Below, one piece after another: positions 51,395 through 63,881 of a stretch of 64,000 nucleotides of DNA (its first letter is position 1; the number at the start of each line of letters is the position of its first letter). The stretch is from the NCBI RefSeq assembly GCF_014195095.1, contig NZ_JACIBC010000008.1, positions 228,855 through 292,854 on the forward strand. Reading direction: 5' to 3'. A program made the translations under genes and the position numbers. Source of the DNA: Rhizobium sp. BK602. Lineage in GTDB: Bacteria > Pseudomonadota > Alphaproteobacteria > Rhizobiales > Rhizobiaceae. The notes under the pieces were generated by a model. That model made no database searches, was not told where the DNA came from, and saw nothing but the letters and a program-made list of their open reading frames with translations.

Positions 51395-52669
51395 ATGGCA
51401 CGCATCGTGATGAAATTCGGCGGGACTTCCGTCGCGGATCTGGACCGTATCAGGAATGTCGCACGCCATGTGAAACGCGAGGTCGACGCCGGCCATGAGG
51501 TCGCGGTCGTCGTCTCCGCCATGTCCGGCAAGACCAACGAGCTGGTCGGCTGGGTGCAGAATATGCCGAAGGTCGCCGGCGCAGATCATTCCATCTATGA
51601 TGCGCGCGAATATGACGCCGTCGTCGCCTCCGGCGAGCAGGTGACCTCCGGTCTGCTGGCGATCGCGCTGCAGGCGATGGGCATCAATGCCCGCTCCTGG
51701 CAGGGCTGGCAGATTCCGATCCGCACCGACAATGCCCATGGCGCCGCCCGCATTCTCGAAATCGAGGGCGAGGACATCATCCGCCGCATGGGCGAGGGCC
51801 AGGTCGCCGTCATCGCCGGTTTCCAGGGGCTCGGCCCCGACAATCGCCTCTCGACGCTCGGCCGCGGCGGTTCGGACACCTCGGCCGTGGCGATCGCTGC
51901 CGCCGTCAAGGCGGACCGTTGCGATATCTATACCGATGTCGATGGCGTCTACACCACCGACCCGCGCATCGAGCCGAAGGCACGCCGCCTGAAGAAGATC
52001 GCCTTCGAGGAAATGCTCGAAATGGCCTCGCTCGGCGCCAAGGTATTGCAGGTGCGCTCGGTCGAGCTCGCCATGGTCTTTAAGGTCCGTACCTTCGTGC
52101 GCTCCTCATTTGAAGATCCCGATGCTCCGGGCATGGGCGATCTGTTGAACCCGCCCGGAACGCTGATTTGTGACGAGGAAGAAATCGTGGAACAGGAAGT
52201 AGTCACCGGCATCGCCTATGCCAAGGATGAAGCCCAGATCTCGCTGCGCCGTCTTGCCGACCGGCCGGGCGTCTCCGCCGCGATCTTCGGGCCGCTGGCC
52301 GAGAACCATATCAATGTCGACATGATCGTTCAGAACATCTCCGAGGATGGTTCCAAGACCGACATGACCTTCACGGTCCCGTCGGGCGATGTCGAAAAGG
52401 CGCTGCGCGTTCTCGGCGAGAACAAGGACAAGATCGGCTACGACGTCGCCCAGAGCGAATCAGGTCTCGTCAAGGTTTCGGTCATCGGCATCGGCATGCG
52501 TTCGCATGCCGGCGTGGCCGCGACCGCTTTCCGGGCACTTGCCGAAAAAGGCATCAACATCAAGGCTATTACGACGTCAGAAATCAAGATTTCCATCCTG
52601 ATCGACGGCCCTTATGCGGAACTGGCAGTCAGGACTTTGCATTCCTGCTACGGTCTGGATAAGAGTTGA
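51395..52669 (+). CDS. lysC: Aspartate kinase
   Basis: A 424-residue aspartokinase, the first step of lysine, threonine and methionine synthesis. The N-terminal KFGGTSVADLDRI (6-18), STLGRGGSDTSAVAIA and CDIYTDVDGVYTTDPR are conserved ATP and aspartate sites. Two ACT domains for amino-acid feedback cover about 265-415 (ISLRRLADRPGVSAAIF and VSVIGIGMRSHAGVAATAF). The length equals alpha-type LysC. AGAGG lies before the ATG. It is followed by ptsP with a 102-bp gap. Confidence 0.95.
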   Translation: MARIVMKFGGTSVADLDRIRNVARHVKREVDAGHEVAVVVSAMSGKTNELVGWVQNMPKVAGADHSIYDAREYDAVVASGEQVTSGLLAIALQAMGINARSWQGWQIPIRTDNAHGAARILEIEGEDIIRRMGEGQVAVIAGFQGLGPDNRLSTLGRGGSDTSAVAIAAAVKADRCDIYTDVDGVYTTDPRIEPKARRLKKIAFEEMLEMASLGAKVLQVRSVELAMVFKVRTFVRSSFEDPDAPGMGDLLNPPGTLICDEEEIVEQEVVTGIAYAKDEAQISLRRLADRPGVSAAIFGPLAENHINVDMIVQNISEDGSKTDMTFTVPSGDVEKALRVLGENKDKIGYDVAQSESGLVKVSVIGIGMRSHAGVAATAFRALAEKGINIKAITTSEIKISILIDGPYAELAVRTLHSCYGLDKS

Positions 52670-52771
52670 TAAAGGACTGCTGACGACGGACCGCGACGGA
52701 GGTGAGTTTCGGCCGGCCCTGACGTGGGCAAGACTGGCGGCAATATCTTGATTTCGGGAGCTAGAGACGCA

Positions 52772-55039
52772 ATGAGAGACCTATCCGGCGGTCCACGCGT
52801 TCTGCTCAAGCGGCTGCGCGAATTGATGGCGGAGCCGCTGGAGCCGCAGGAGCGCCTTGACCGGATCGTCCGCCAGATCGCCAGCAACATGGTCGCGGAA
52901 GTCTGCTCGGTCTACGTGCTGCGCGCCGACGGCGTGCTCGAGCTCTACGCCACCGAAGGCCTGAACAAGGAAGCCGTCCACCTGTCGCAGCTGAAGATGG
53001 GCCAGGGTCTGGTCGGCACGATCGCCGCTTCCGCCCAGCCGCTCAATCTGTCCGACGCACAGTCGCATCCCGCCTTCCGCTACCTGCCGGAAACCGGCGA
53101 AGAGGTCTACCACTCCTTCCTCGGCGTGCCGATCCTGCGCACCGGCCGCTCGCTCGGCGTTCTCGTCGTGCAGAACAAGGCGAGCCGCAATTATCGCGAG
53201 GAGGAGCTGGAGGCGCTCGAGACGACGGCGATGGTGCTCGCCGAGATGATCGCCACCGGCGAGCTGAAGAAGATCACCAAGCCAGGCCTCGAACTCGACC
53301 TCACCCGCTCGGTCACCATCGACGGCGACAGCTACAATGAGGGCATCGGCCTCGGCTATGTCGTGCTGCACGAGCCGCGCATCGTCGTCACCAATCTTCT
53401 GAACGAGGATACCGAGAAGGAAATCGGCCGGCTGGCGGAGGCGTTGGGTTCGCTGCGCATTTCCATCGACGACATGCTGTCGCGCCGCGACGTTTCCATG
53501 GAAGGCGAACACCGGGAGGTTCTGGAAACCTACCGCATGTTCGCCCACGATCAGGGCTGGGTGCGCAAGCTGGAAGAGGCGATCCGCAACGGCCTGACCG
53601 CGGAAGCGGCGGTCGAGAAGGTGCAGAGCGACACCAAGGCGCGGATGATGCGCCTGACCGATCCCTATCTGCGCGAGCGGATGCACGACTTCGAGGATCT
53701 GGCGAACCGGCTGCTCCGGCAGCTCACCGGCTATTCCGGCCGTACGGCCGCCGACGGCTTTCCGAACGATGCGGTGATTTTCGCGCGCGCCATGGGTGCG
53801 GCGGAGCTCCTTGACTATCCCCGCGCCAATATTCGTGGCCTCGTGCTGGAAGAGGGCGCGGTCACCAGCCATGTCGTCATCGTCGCGCGCGCCATGGGTA
53901 TTCCGGTCGTCGGTCAGGCGGCGGGTGTCGTGGCGCTGGCCGAAAACGGCGATTCCGTCATCATCGACGGCGACGGCGGGCATGTTCATCTGCGGCCAAT
54001 GGCCGATCACCAGCGTTCCTATGAAGAAAAGGTGCGTTTCCGCGCCCGCCGGCAGGAACAGTTCCGCGCGCTGCGTTCGGTCGAACCGGTCACCAAGGAC
54101 GGGCAGCGCATTTCTCTGATGATGAATGCCGGCTTGCTGGTCGACCTGCCGCAGCTGGCCGAATCCGGCGCGGAAGGCATCGGGCTGTTCCGCACCGAGC
54201 TGCAATTCATGATCGCCTCGACCATGCCGAAGGCCGAGGAGCAGGAAGCCTTCTACCGCAACGTCATGAAGCAGGCGGGTAGCCGCATCGTCACCTTCCG
54301 GACGCTCGATATCGGCGGCGACAAGGTCGTGCCCTACTTCCGTGCCCACGAGGAAGAGAACCCGGCGCTTGGCTGGCGTGCCATCCGCCTGTCGCTCGAT
54401 CGGCCCGGCCTGTTGCGCACGCAGCTGCGCGCCATGTTGAAGGCGGCGGCCGATGGCGAATTGAAGATGATGGTGCCGATGGTCACGGAGGTCTCCGAGA
54501 TCGCGGCGGTGCGCGAGCTTCTGCAAAAGGAAGTGCAGCATCTGTCGCGCTTCGGCCATGCCCTGCCGCGCAAGCTGCAGTTCGGCGCCATGCTGGAAGT
54601 GCCGGCGCTGCTCTGGCAGCTCGACGAGCTGATGGCGGCCGTCGATTTCGTCTCGGTTGGCTCCAACGATCTCTTCCAGTTCTCGATGGCGGTCGATCGC
54701 GGCAATGCGCGCGTGTCGGATCGCTTCGATCCGCTTGGTCGCCCGTTCCTGCGCATCCTGCGCGATATCGTGCGGGCCGGCGACCGCAACAAGACGCCGG
54801 TGACGCTGTGCGGCGAGCTCGCCGGCAAGACGATTTCGGCGATGGCGCTGCTCGGCCTCGGCTTCCGTTCCGTGTCGATGTCGCCGGCGTCCATCGGCCC
54901 GGTGAAGGCGATGCTGCTCGGCCTCGACCTGCAGGCCCTGTCGAAGGTCATGGACGAGGCGCTGGACGATACCCGCCCGACGGCCTCGATGCGCGAAATC
55001 CTTGCCGGTTTCGCCGAAAGCCACAATATTCCCCTTTAG
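52772..55039 (+). CDS. ptsP: PTS nitrogen enzyme I (PtsP) with GAF domain
   Basis: A 755-residue EI-Ntr that phosphorylates NPr in the nitrogen PTS. An N-terminal GAF domain (about 20-155) may sense glutamine or alpha-ketoglutarate. The phosphohistidine is H367 in GAVTSHVVIVARAMG; the C-terminal PEP-binding barrel holds ELQFMIAS, GSNDLFQFSMAVDRGN and C680 in TLCGELAGK. The ATG at 52772 agrees with the GAF start; the frame is open for 16 codons upstream. Its position between lysC and prfA is conserved in rhizobia. Confidence 0.94.
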   Translation: MRDLSGGPRVLLKRLRELMAEPLEPQERLDRIVRQIASNMVAEVCSVYVLRADGVLELYATEGLNKEAVHLSQLKMGQGLVGTIAASAQPLNLSDAQSHPAFRYLPETGEEVYHSFLGVPILRTGRSLGVLVVQNKASRNYREEELEALETTAMVLAEMIATGELKKITKPGLELDLTRSVTIDGDSYNEGIGLGYVVLHEPRIVVTNLLNEDTEKEIGRLAEALGSLRISIDDMLSRRDVSMEGEHREVLETYRMFAHDQGWVRKLEEAIRNGLTAEAAVEKVQSDTKARMMRLTDPYLRERMHDFEDLANRLLRQLTGYSGRTAADGFPNDAVIFARAMGAAELLDYPRANIRGLVLEEGAVTSHVVIVARAMGIPVVGQAAGVVALAENGDSVIIDGDGGHVHLRPMADHQRSYEEKVRFRARRQEQFRALRSVEPVTKDGQRISLMMNAGLLVDLPQLAESGAEGIGLFRTELQFMIASTMPKAEEQEAFYRNVMKQAGSRIVTFRTLDIGGDKVVPYFRAHEEENPALGWRAIRLSLDRPGLLRTQLRAMLKAAADGELKMMVPMVTEVSEIAAVRELLQKEVQHLSRFGHALPRKLQFGAMLEVPALLWQLDELMAAVDFVSVGSNDLFQFSMAVDRGNARVSDRFDPLGRPFLRILRDIVRAGDRNKTPVTLCGELAGKTISAMALLGLGFRSVSMSPASIGPVKAMLLGLDLQALSKVMDEALDDTRPTASMREILAGFAESHNIPL

Positions 55040-55070
55040 AACAACAAGCATAAGAGAATTGGAGCCAAGG

Positions 55071-56150
55071 GTGGCGAAGCTTCCCGTTGAAAAAATGCGC
55101 GAGCTGGAGCGCCGTTTCGGCGAGATCGAAGCGCGCATGTCCGCCGGTCCGTCGGCGGATGTCTATGTGAAGCTCGCTTCCGAATATTCCGAATTGCAGC
55201 CGGTCGTCACCAAGATCCGCGACTACGAGAAGGCAATCGCGGAAGCTGCCGATCTGGAGACGATGCTTGCCGACAGGTCCGTCGATCGCGAGATGCGCGA
55301 GCTGGCCGAAATGGAGCTGCCGGACGTCAAGGCGCGGATCGAGACGCTGGAGCAGGACATCCAGATCCTGCTGCTGCCGAAGGATGCCGCCGACGAGAAG
55401 AGCGCGATCCTCGAAATCCGTGCCGGCACCGGCGGCTCGGAAGCGGCTCTCTTCGCCGGCGATCTTTTCCGCATGTACGAGCGCTTTGCCGCGAACAATG
55501 GCTGGAAGGTCGAAATTCTCTCCAGCAGCGAAGGCGAAGCCGGCGGCTACAAGGAAATCATCGCGACGATCAGCGGCAAGGGCGTGTTCTCGCGGCTGAA
55601 ATTCGAATCCGGCGTGCATCGCGTGCAGCGCGTGCCGGAAACCGAGGCGGGCGGGCGTATCCACACATCGGCGGCGACCGTCGCCGTTCTGCCGGAGGCC
55701 GAGGAGATAGATATCGAAATCCGGCCCGAGGATATCCGCATCGACACCATGCGTTCCTCCGGCGCCGGCGGCCAGCACGTCAACACGACGGACTCGGCGG
55801 TGCGCATCACCCATCTTCCCTCCGGGATCGTGGTGACGAGCTCGGAAAAATCGCAGCACCAGAACCGCGCCAAGGCGATGCAGGTGCTGCGTTCGCGCCT
55901 CTTCGACATGGAGCGCCAGCGCGCCGACAGCGAACGCTCCGCCGACCGCAAGAGCCAGGTCGGCTCCGGCGACCGTTCCGAGCGCATCCGAACCTATAAT
56001 TTCCCGCAGGGCCGTGTCACCGATCATCGCATCAACCTGACACTCTACAAGCTCGACCGGATGATCGAGGGCGAGATCGACGAAGTGGTCGATGCGCTGC
56101 TGGCGGATTATCAGGCGAGCCAGCTCGCCCAGCTTGGCGAACAGGCATGA
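55071..56150 (+). CDS. prfA: Peptide chain release factor 1
   Basis: A 359-residue class I release factor that reads UAA and UAG. The tripeptide GGQ is at 233-235 (SSGAGGQHVN), with Q235 methylated by PrmC. The codon-recognition element, PxT in most bacteria, reads VPETEAGGRIHTS here (PET). It begins at GTG (55071) with GGAG six bases upstream; family N-termini start nearby. It overlaps prmC by four bases. Confidence 0.95.
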   Translation: MAKLPVEKMRELERRFGEIEARMSAGPSADVYVKLASEYSELQPVVTKIRDYEKAIAEAADLETMLADRSVDREMRELAEMELPDVKARIETLEQDIQILLLPKDAADEKSAILEIRAGTGGSEAALFAGDLFRMYERFAANNGWKVEILSSSEGEAGGYKEIIATISGKGVFSRLKFESGVHRVQRVPETEAGGRIHTSAATVAVLPEAEEIDIEIRPEDIRIDTMRSSGAGGQHVNTTDSAVRITHLPSGIVVTSSEKSQHQNRAKAMQVLRSRLFDMERQRADSERSADRKSQVGSGDRSERIRTYNFPQGRVTDHRINLTLYKLDRMIEGEIDEVVDALLADYQASQLAQLGEQA

Positions 56151-57022
56151 GTAGCGGGCAAGGGGCAACCGTCGCTGGATTGTTCCAGGAGGTCCGCGCC
56201 CGCTTCACTGACGCCGATCTCGACGATCCCGCCACCGAGGCGCGCATCCTGGTCGGCGGCCTGCTTCATCTTTCGACGACCGAACTGGTCACGCGCGGCG
56301 TCGAGGCGGTGACGGCGGATCGTGCCGAGGTGGTGCGAGCCGCGATCGCCCGCCGGCTCAACCACGAGCCGGTGCATCGCATTCTCGGCGAACGGGAGTT
56401 CTACGGCCTGCCTTTCAGCCTGTCGCCCGCGACGCTGGAACCACGGCCGGATACGGAAATCCTTGTCGATACCGTGCTGCCCCATGCCCGGCATCTTGTA
56501 TCGGCGCATGGCCATATCCATATATTGGACATCGGAACGGGCACCGGGGCGATCTGCCTCGCCTTGCTCCACGAATGTCCCCAGGCGAAGGGCATCGGTT
56601 CCGATATTTCCGGCGAAGCTTTGGAAACGGCGCGGGCGAATGCGGTGCGCAACGGCTTGGACGCCCGGTTTGAAACCATACAGGGAAGCTGGTTTGACGC
56701 CATCCACGGCCGATTTCACGTGATTGTCTCAAATCCGCCCTATATTGAGTCCAATGTCATTTCCACTCTCGCTCCAGAAGTAAAGAATTTCGACCCTCCG
56801 GCAGCTTTGGACGGTGGCCTCGATGGACTGGATGCTTATAGGGCGATCGCAAAGGACGCGGCGCAATTTCTGCACAAGGATGGTGTCGTAGGAGTAGAGA
56901 TCGGCTACGATCAACGCGAAACGGTGACTTCTGTTTTTGAAGGAGCAGGTTTTTTCCTTATTGAAGCAGCCCGGGATTACGGACGCAACGACCGGGTTCT
57001 TGTGTTTAAACATCATCGCTAA
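56147..57022 (+). CDS. prmC: Release factor glutamine methyltransferase
   Basis: A 291-residue PrmC that methylates the GGQ glutamine of RF1 and RF2. The active-site motif NPPY is N196-Y199 in VSNPPYI, and SAM motif I is ILDIGTGTGAICLA (about 126-139). The start MSSGQGATVAG overlaps the prfA stop (ATGA), showing translational coupling with its substrate gene. Confidence 0.94.
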   Translation: MSSGQGATVAGLFQEVRARFTDADLDDPATEARILVGGLLHLSTTELVTRGVEAVTADRAEVVRAAIARRLNHEPVHRILGEREFYGLPFSLSPATLEPRPDTEILVDTVLPHARHLVSAHGHIHILDIGTGTGAICLALLHECPQAKGIGSDISGEALETARANAVRNGLDARFETIQGSWFDAIHGRFHVIVSNPPYIESNVISTLAPEVKNFDPPAALDGGLDGLDAYRAIAKDAAQFLHKDGVVGVEIGYDQRETVTSVFEGAGFFLIEAARDYGRNDRVLVFKHHR

Positions 57023-57366
57023 CGTGACAATTTGCAGCAGGTTCGTGGGGCCTTGTTGTTATTACGAAGAAAAGGCTTGGATTTCCTGAGGAAGCAATAT
57101 AGGTTGCGCTCACGCGTTGGGCGGCTGGGAATAGGCGAGACGATTCGCCTGTCTTGGACAGCCTCGGGGATTCGCTCTCTGACAAGAGTGTAGAAGGTTG
57201 AAGATAACCCAATGCGTGATCAGTTAATCTGACGTAGTCGAGCGGCAGACGAGCGCTAAGGCGCAGTTTGCTTGCGGCACGCAGGCCCTGGCTTGGAACG
57301 TTCCGGCCGCGGCGGCAGGTGCCGTGTATAATTCATCCCAACTAAGAGAATTCAGGTGAAGGATCT
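57023..57366. other. Gap before the DUF4167 gene
   Basis: This 344-bp stretch has no supported gene. It contains a -10-like TATAAT at 57327-57332 without a well-placed -35, and a short inverted repeat AGGCGA/TCGCCT near 57136. A promoter for the DUF4167 gene is likely but not pinned. Confidence 0.5.
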
Positions 57367-58047
57367 ATGAGGCCAGGACAGCAGAATAAGCGCGGTCGGG
57401 GGCGTGGTAACAACAACGGCGGCGGCGGCGGAAATAACAATAACAATAATTTCAACCGCAAGGGCTCAAACCCGCTGACCAGGACTTACGACAGCTCCGG
57501 TCCCGATGTGAAAATCCGCGGAACCGCGCAGCACATCGCCGAGAAGTACGCAGCACTTGCCCGCGACGCGCAGAGCTCCGGCGACCGGGTCATGGCTGAA
57601 AACTACCTTCAGCACGCCGAACATTACAACCGGATCATTGCCAGCGCCCAGGCGCAGATGCAGGAGCGCTATCAGCGCGACGAACAGCACCACGCCCATG
57701 ATCGCGACAATGCCGACCGTGACATCGACGACATGGATGCGAACGAGATGGACGACCAGCCGCAGATGGCTCCGCGTCCCGTACGTGTCCAGGCTCCGGT
57801 CGCGGTTGCCGCGCCGGAACCCGAGGTTATCGATGGCACCGGCCCGCAGCCGGTGATCGAAGGCATTCCGGCCGAAGTCGCGATCGAGGAAGAAACGCCC
57901 GCCGTCGCTTCCGGCGAACGCCAGCCCCGCCGCCGCAATGCCGGCAGCCGTCCCCGCCGCCAGCCGCGTCGCAGCGCCGATGCCGAGGGCCAAGGCGAAG
58001 GCACTCCGGGCGAGGCGCCCGCGCTGGTGGACGTGGCTTCGGAATAA
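57367..58047 (+). CDS. DUF4167 domain-containing protein
   Basis: A 226-residue protein. The N-terminus has an Asn/Gly/Arg-rich tract (GRGNNNGGGGGNNNNNNFNR at about 11-30), followed by the conserved DUF4167 core (GPDVKIRGTAQHIAEKYAAL and GDRVMAENYLQHAEHYNRI, about 45-92). The rest is acidic and then very basic (RQPRRRNAGSRPRRQPRR). It is found in alphaproteobacteria only. The function is unknown, with RNA binding a possibility from composition. A strong terminator follows. Confidence 0.9.
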   Translation: MRPGQQNKRGRGRGNNNGGGGGNNNNNNFNRKGSNPLTRTYDSSGPDVKIRGTAQHIAEKYAALARDAQSSGDRVMAENYLQHAEHYNRIIASAQAQMQERYQRDEQHHAHDRDNADRDIDDMDANEMDDQPQMAPRPVRVQAPVAVAAPEPEVIDGTGPQPVIEGIPAEVAIEEETPAVASGERQPRRRNAGSRPRRQPRRSADAEGQGEGTPGEAPALVDVASE

Positions 58048-58102
58048 AGACGGTTTGGATGCGGGATTTCGCGGCAAACGCGGAACTTCGTCCCGTTCTG
58101 AC

Positions 58103-58130
58103 AAAACCCCGGTTCGCGCCGGGGTTTTTT
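58103..58130 (+). terminator. Strong terminator after the DUF4167 gene
   Basis: AAAACCCCGG and CCGGGGTTTT enclose TTCGCG and run directly into TTTTTT. It separates the DUF4167 and clpB transcripts. Confidence 0.9.
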
Positions 58131-58143
58131 CGTTTCCGGCGCT

Positions 58144-58173
58144 CTTTAAACTTTTCAAATCCCCTCCCATATT
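58144..58173 (+). promoter_or_regulatory. Candidate sigma-32 (RpoH) promoter of clpB
   Basis: CTTTAAA and CCCATATT, separated by 15 bases, resemble the alphaproteobacterial heat-shock consensus (CTTGAA with CCCCATAT). The -35 is one mismatch off. It lies 120 bp before the clpB start, as expected for a heat-shock gene. Confidence 0.35.
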
Positions 58174-58293
58174 CTCCGCAGTTGCCTTGCCGCAAATCCC
58201 AATCGGCGGCGGGCGGGGTCTGCCTTTTCAGGGGGCTCAATCTCAATCATCGGCCTGCGCCAAATTGGGCAGGGCGATCCATGGAGGTCTGAT

Positions 58294-60894
<2,601 letters not shown>

Positions 60895-60920
60895 TCGGCC
60901 TCAGAACCTGACTGCATCGG

Positions 60921-60945
60921 ATGGCGGCCTTCGGGCCGCCATTTT
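60921..60945 (+). terminator. UUCG-loop terminator after clpB
   Basis: ATGGCGGCC and GGCCGCCAT (60921-60929, 60934-60942) enclose the stable TTCG tetraloop, then TTT. It lies 26 bp past the stop. Confidence 0.85.
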
Positions 60946-61032
60946 CGTTATGGGGGCGGGCGGACCCCGCCTTGCCACCGCCATCCGCTTCTGTGATGCT
61001 GCGAAGGCCTTGAAGAATCATGCGGGAGCGGG

Positions 61033-61545
61033 ATGATGCTGGTCATTTTCGGAGGTCTGCCAGGCAGCGGTAAGACCACGGTTGCGCAGGCCTTGGCGAA
61101 GCGGTTGAAGGGTGTGTATGTCCGGGTCGATACGATCGAGCAGGCGCTGCGAAATTCCGATGTTCTGAAAGCGGATGAGGGACCCGCCGGCTATGTGATT
61201 GCCTATGGCGTCGCCGAGGACAATCTCAAGCTGGGGCAGACGGTTGTCGCGGATTCGGTCAATTCCATCCGCATTACGCGCGATGCCTGGCTGTCGGTCG
61301 CAAAGCGGGCCGGCACGCGCGCGGTGGAAGTGGAAGTCGTCTGTTCGGACAGGATCGAGCACCGCCGGCGTGCTGAAACGCGCGCGACCGATGTCGAAGG
61401 TCTCGTCAAGCCGACATGGGACGAGATCGTCAACCGGACCTATGAGGATTGGGGAACCCGTCCGATCGTCGTCGATACCGCGCACAGGGCCGTGGATGAC
61501 CTCGTCGCCGAGCTGGCGATCCGGTTGGAGCGTGCTCAATCGTGA
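61033..61545 (+). CDS. P-loop kinase-like AAA family protein
   Basis: A 170-residue protein with Walker A GGLPGSGKTT (7-16), then a conserved VRVDTIEQAL and VVADSVNSI Walker B-like region, and RRAETRA as a lid. It resembles small-molecule or tRNA-end kinases of the zeta/CPT-like group, but the substrate is unknown. Start at 61033 (ATGATG) follows GGGAG. It sits between clpB and the convergent M23 peptidase. Confidence 0.8.
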   Translation: MMLVIFGGLPGSGKTTVAQALAKRLKGVYVRVDTIEQALRNSDVLKADEGPAGYVIAYGVAEDNLKLGQTVVADSVNSIRITRDAWLSVAKRAGTRAVEVEVVCSDRIEHRRRAETRATDVEGLVKPTWDEIVNRTYEDWGTRPIVVDTAHRAVDDLVAELAIRLERAQS

Positions 61546-61581
61546 ACCTGCGCTTGTCCGGTCATCCGGGCGGGCTGCGCG

Positions 61582-63531
61582 TCAGTCCTTGCTGGCGACC
61601 TGCTTTGCCTTCTCGTCGGTCAACAGCGCATCGATGCGCTTGCGCTCGTCCTGGAACTTGGCGAGCGCCACGCCGTCCAGCGTCTTGCCGCCGGGCAGGC
61701 GGATGCGGAGCGGATCGACCTTGGTGCCGTTGACGATCAGCTCGTAATGCAGATGCGGCCCTGTCGCGAGGCCGGTCGAGCCGATGAAGCCGATGACCTG
61801 CCCCTGCACCACCTTGGCGCCGGGCACCACGCCCTTGGCGATGGCGCTCTGATGGTTGTAGGAGGAGACATAGCCGTTGGCATGGCGGATCAGCGTCTGG
61901 TTGCCGAAGCCGCCGGAATCCCAGCCGGCCTTCTCGACGATACCGTTGCCGGCGGCGATGATCGGCGTGCCGCGCGGCGCCGACCAGTCGACGCCGGTAT
62001 GCATGCGCGCGAAGCCGAGGATCGGATGGCGGCGCATGCCGAAGCCGGATTTGAAGACGCCGGTCGGCACCGGATTGCGCAGCAGGAACTGCCGGATGCT
62101 CTTGCCGCTTTCGTCGAAATAGTCGATCGAATGATCGTCCGGATCCTCGAAGCGGTAGAAGCGCGTGACGGTGTCGCCGAACTTGGCATTGACGTAGAGC
62201 AGATCGGAATCCGCGGTCGCCTGGCCGTTGTCATCGGTCACCGAGAAGAAGGCTTCCAGCGAATCCGTCGGCTTGAGCTGCGCCTGGAAATCGACATTGC
62301 TGGCGAGCAGCTTGACGACCTGGGCCACCATTTCCTTGGACATGCCATAGGAGAGGGCGGCGCGATAGATGCCGTCATAGACGCTCGGCAGGTCACGGCC
62401 GGCGGCGACGGCGGGTGCGTCATTGTCAAAGGCTGTGGCGATGGCGTCGAGCATCGGCGGCTCGCTGCCGGCGACGAAATCGCCGCGGTCGTTCTGCGCG
62501 ATGGTCAGCATATGCTTGGTGCCGCGATAGATGCTGGCGCGGATGATCTTGGCCTGTTCGCCCTTCTGCAGGATGCCCATGCGCAGCACGTCGCCGCGCG
62601 ACAGGCCGGATACGCCGAAAAGCGACTGGATCCTCGCCGCGATGTCGTCGGCATCGGCCTTCAGATAGCCGGCATTGGCAAGCGCCGTCGTGATCGTGGT
62701 ATTTTCGCGCACGGGGATGATGTCGTCGGCGAATTCCTGCGTCTGCGCCGTCACCGCTTCAGGTGCGGCGACCGACATGTTTTCCTCGACGATGCGTGCG
62801 GCAAGCCCGGCGGTCAGGTCGACATCGGCATCGTCGGTGGCGAAACGGCGCGGATCGACATAGTAGAGCGCCGAAAGCTGGGTGTTGCTGTCGGCCAGCA
62901 CGGAGCCGTTGGAGCGGACGTTCTCCTCGACCTCGTCGAGCGTCATCGAGCCCGCCAGGGGAAATGGCATATCCTTCGTGGGAAAGGCGATGGTCTTGAG
63001 ACTGACCTCGGATTCGACGTCGGAACCATAGATCGCGCCGGTGCGGTTGGCCGGCGGCGGGATATTGTCGTCTGTGGAAAAGATCGCCAGCGGGTCGAAG
63101 GCCGGATAGCTTTCGTTCGCGACGCGATTGGTGGCGAGCGCGATCTTCACATGCGCGAAGGGCTGGCGTCGCACCACTTCCTTGTCGCCGTCGCGCACGA
63201 CGGTCGAAACCTCCAGGATCGAGCGGTCGGACGGCTTCGAGGAGATTGCGGTGGAGACGAGGCGACCGCCGCGCACGACCTGGTCCTCGGTGCTGTCATG
63301 CTTGCCGCTGTCCGTGGTGGCATAGGCTTCCGCGGGAATGGCGAGCTGCTGGCGCCCGTCGAGCGCTGCAAACAGGGCGACGCCCATCAATATGCTGGAG
63401 GTGATGCCGGTGAGAAAGGTGCCCGAAAGCCAGCGCAGGGAAACTTCGCGCCGATCCGGCGCCCGCCTGCCATCGGCCAGGATTGGCGGCTCGTTGCCGA
63501 GCGATCGGAGCATCATCTTGTCCGTCATCAT
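61582..63531 (-). CDS. M23 family metallopeptidase
   Basis: A 649-residue membrane-anchored endopeptidase-like protein. One TM lies at about 37-58. The C-terminal LytM domain (about 500-610) keeps H-x8-D in MHTGVDWSAP, and HLHYEL near its end, the zinc and catalytic residues. This suggests active hydrolysis of peptidoglycan cross-bridges, or regulation of such hydrolases. A long N-terminal region without known folds (about 60-480) may sense or scaffold. It is convergent with the P-loop kinase gene. Confidence 0.88.
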   Translation of the reverse strand: MMTDKMMLRSLGNEPPILADGRRAPDRREVSLRWLSGTFLTGITSSILMGVALFAALDGRQQLAIPAEAYATTDSGKHDSTEDQVVRGGRLVSTAISSKPSDRSILEVSTVVRDGDKEVVRRQPFAHVKIALATNRVANESYPAFDPLAIFSTDDNIPPPANRTGAIYGSDVESEVSLKTIAFPTKDMPFPLAGSMTLDEVEENVRSNGSVLADSNTQLSALYYVDPRRFATDDADVDLTAGLAARIVEENMSVAAPEAVTAQTQEFADDIIPVRENTTITTALANAGYLKADADDIAARIQSLFGVSGLSRGDVLRMGILQKGEQAKIIRASIYRGTKHMLTIAQNDRGDFVAGSEPPMLDAIATAFDNDAPAVAAGRDLPSVYDGIYRAALSYGMSKEMVAQVVKLLASNVDFQAQLKPTDSLEAFFSVTDDNGQATADSDLLYVNAKFGDTVTRFYRFEDPDDHSIDYFDESGKSIRQFLLRNPVPTGVFKSGFGMRRHPILGFARMHTGVDWSAPRGTPIIAAGNGIVEKAGWDSGGFGNQTLIRHANGYVSSYNHQSAIAKGVVPGAKVVQGQVIGFIGSTGLATGPHLHYELIVNGTKVDPLRIRLPGGKTLDGVALAKFQDERKRIDALLTDEKAKQVASKD

Positions 63532-63881
63532 GCCAATCGAGATCCGGTTCCTTTATGCGAGCCCTATGGCTGGGGGCGAAGATGTGCATATTTATGACGA
63601 AAGAGTCAAATCCACCGCATCTTGCTTATGGGAGTGTTTCGGTGGGCGGGGCCCTGGTTCGGAGTAAGGCATGGTCGCTATCTGGTGTCCGTGAAGCCGG
63701 ATTCAAGGCGGTCGTTGGCATTGCATATGTTCCCGTGCCTGTCCCGGCGGCAGCGCCGGCACGCTGTGATGGCATAATCGGCGGTTTTCGTGCCCTTTTT
63801 AGGCGCATTCCGGTCGATTTCATAAATTCATCATGAGAATCAATCATTTGTCGGTTTTTTGATTTTTTTCAAAATCGGCTG
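63532..63881. other. Gap upstream of the possible rRNA promoter
   Basis: No gene is supported in this 350-bp stretch. It carries the promoter side of the M23 gene and grows AT-richer towards 63860, consistent with an upstream (UP) element. Confidence 0.5.

Noticed and set aside
52781..55138. A long open frame antisense to ptsP
   Set aside because: It is Arg/Gly/His-rich without any known motif and mirrors the PtsP codons.
61747..63597. A 616-codon frame antisense to the M23 gene
   Set aside because: It has no recognisable family pattern; the reverse-strand protein carries the intact LytM residues.
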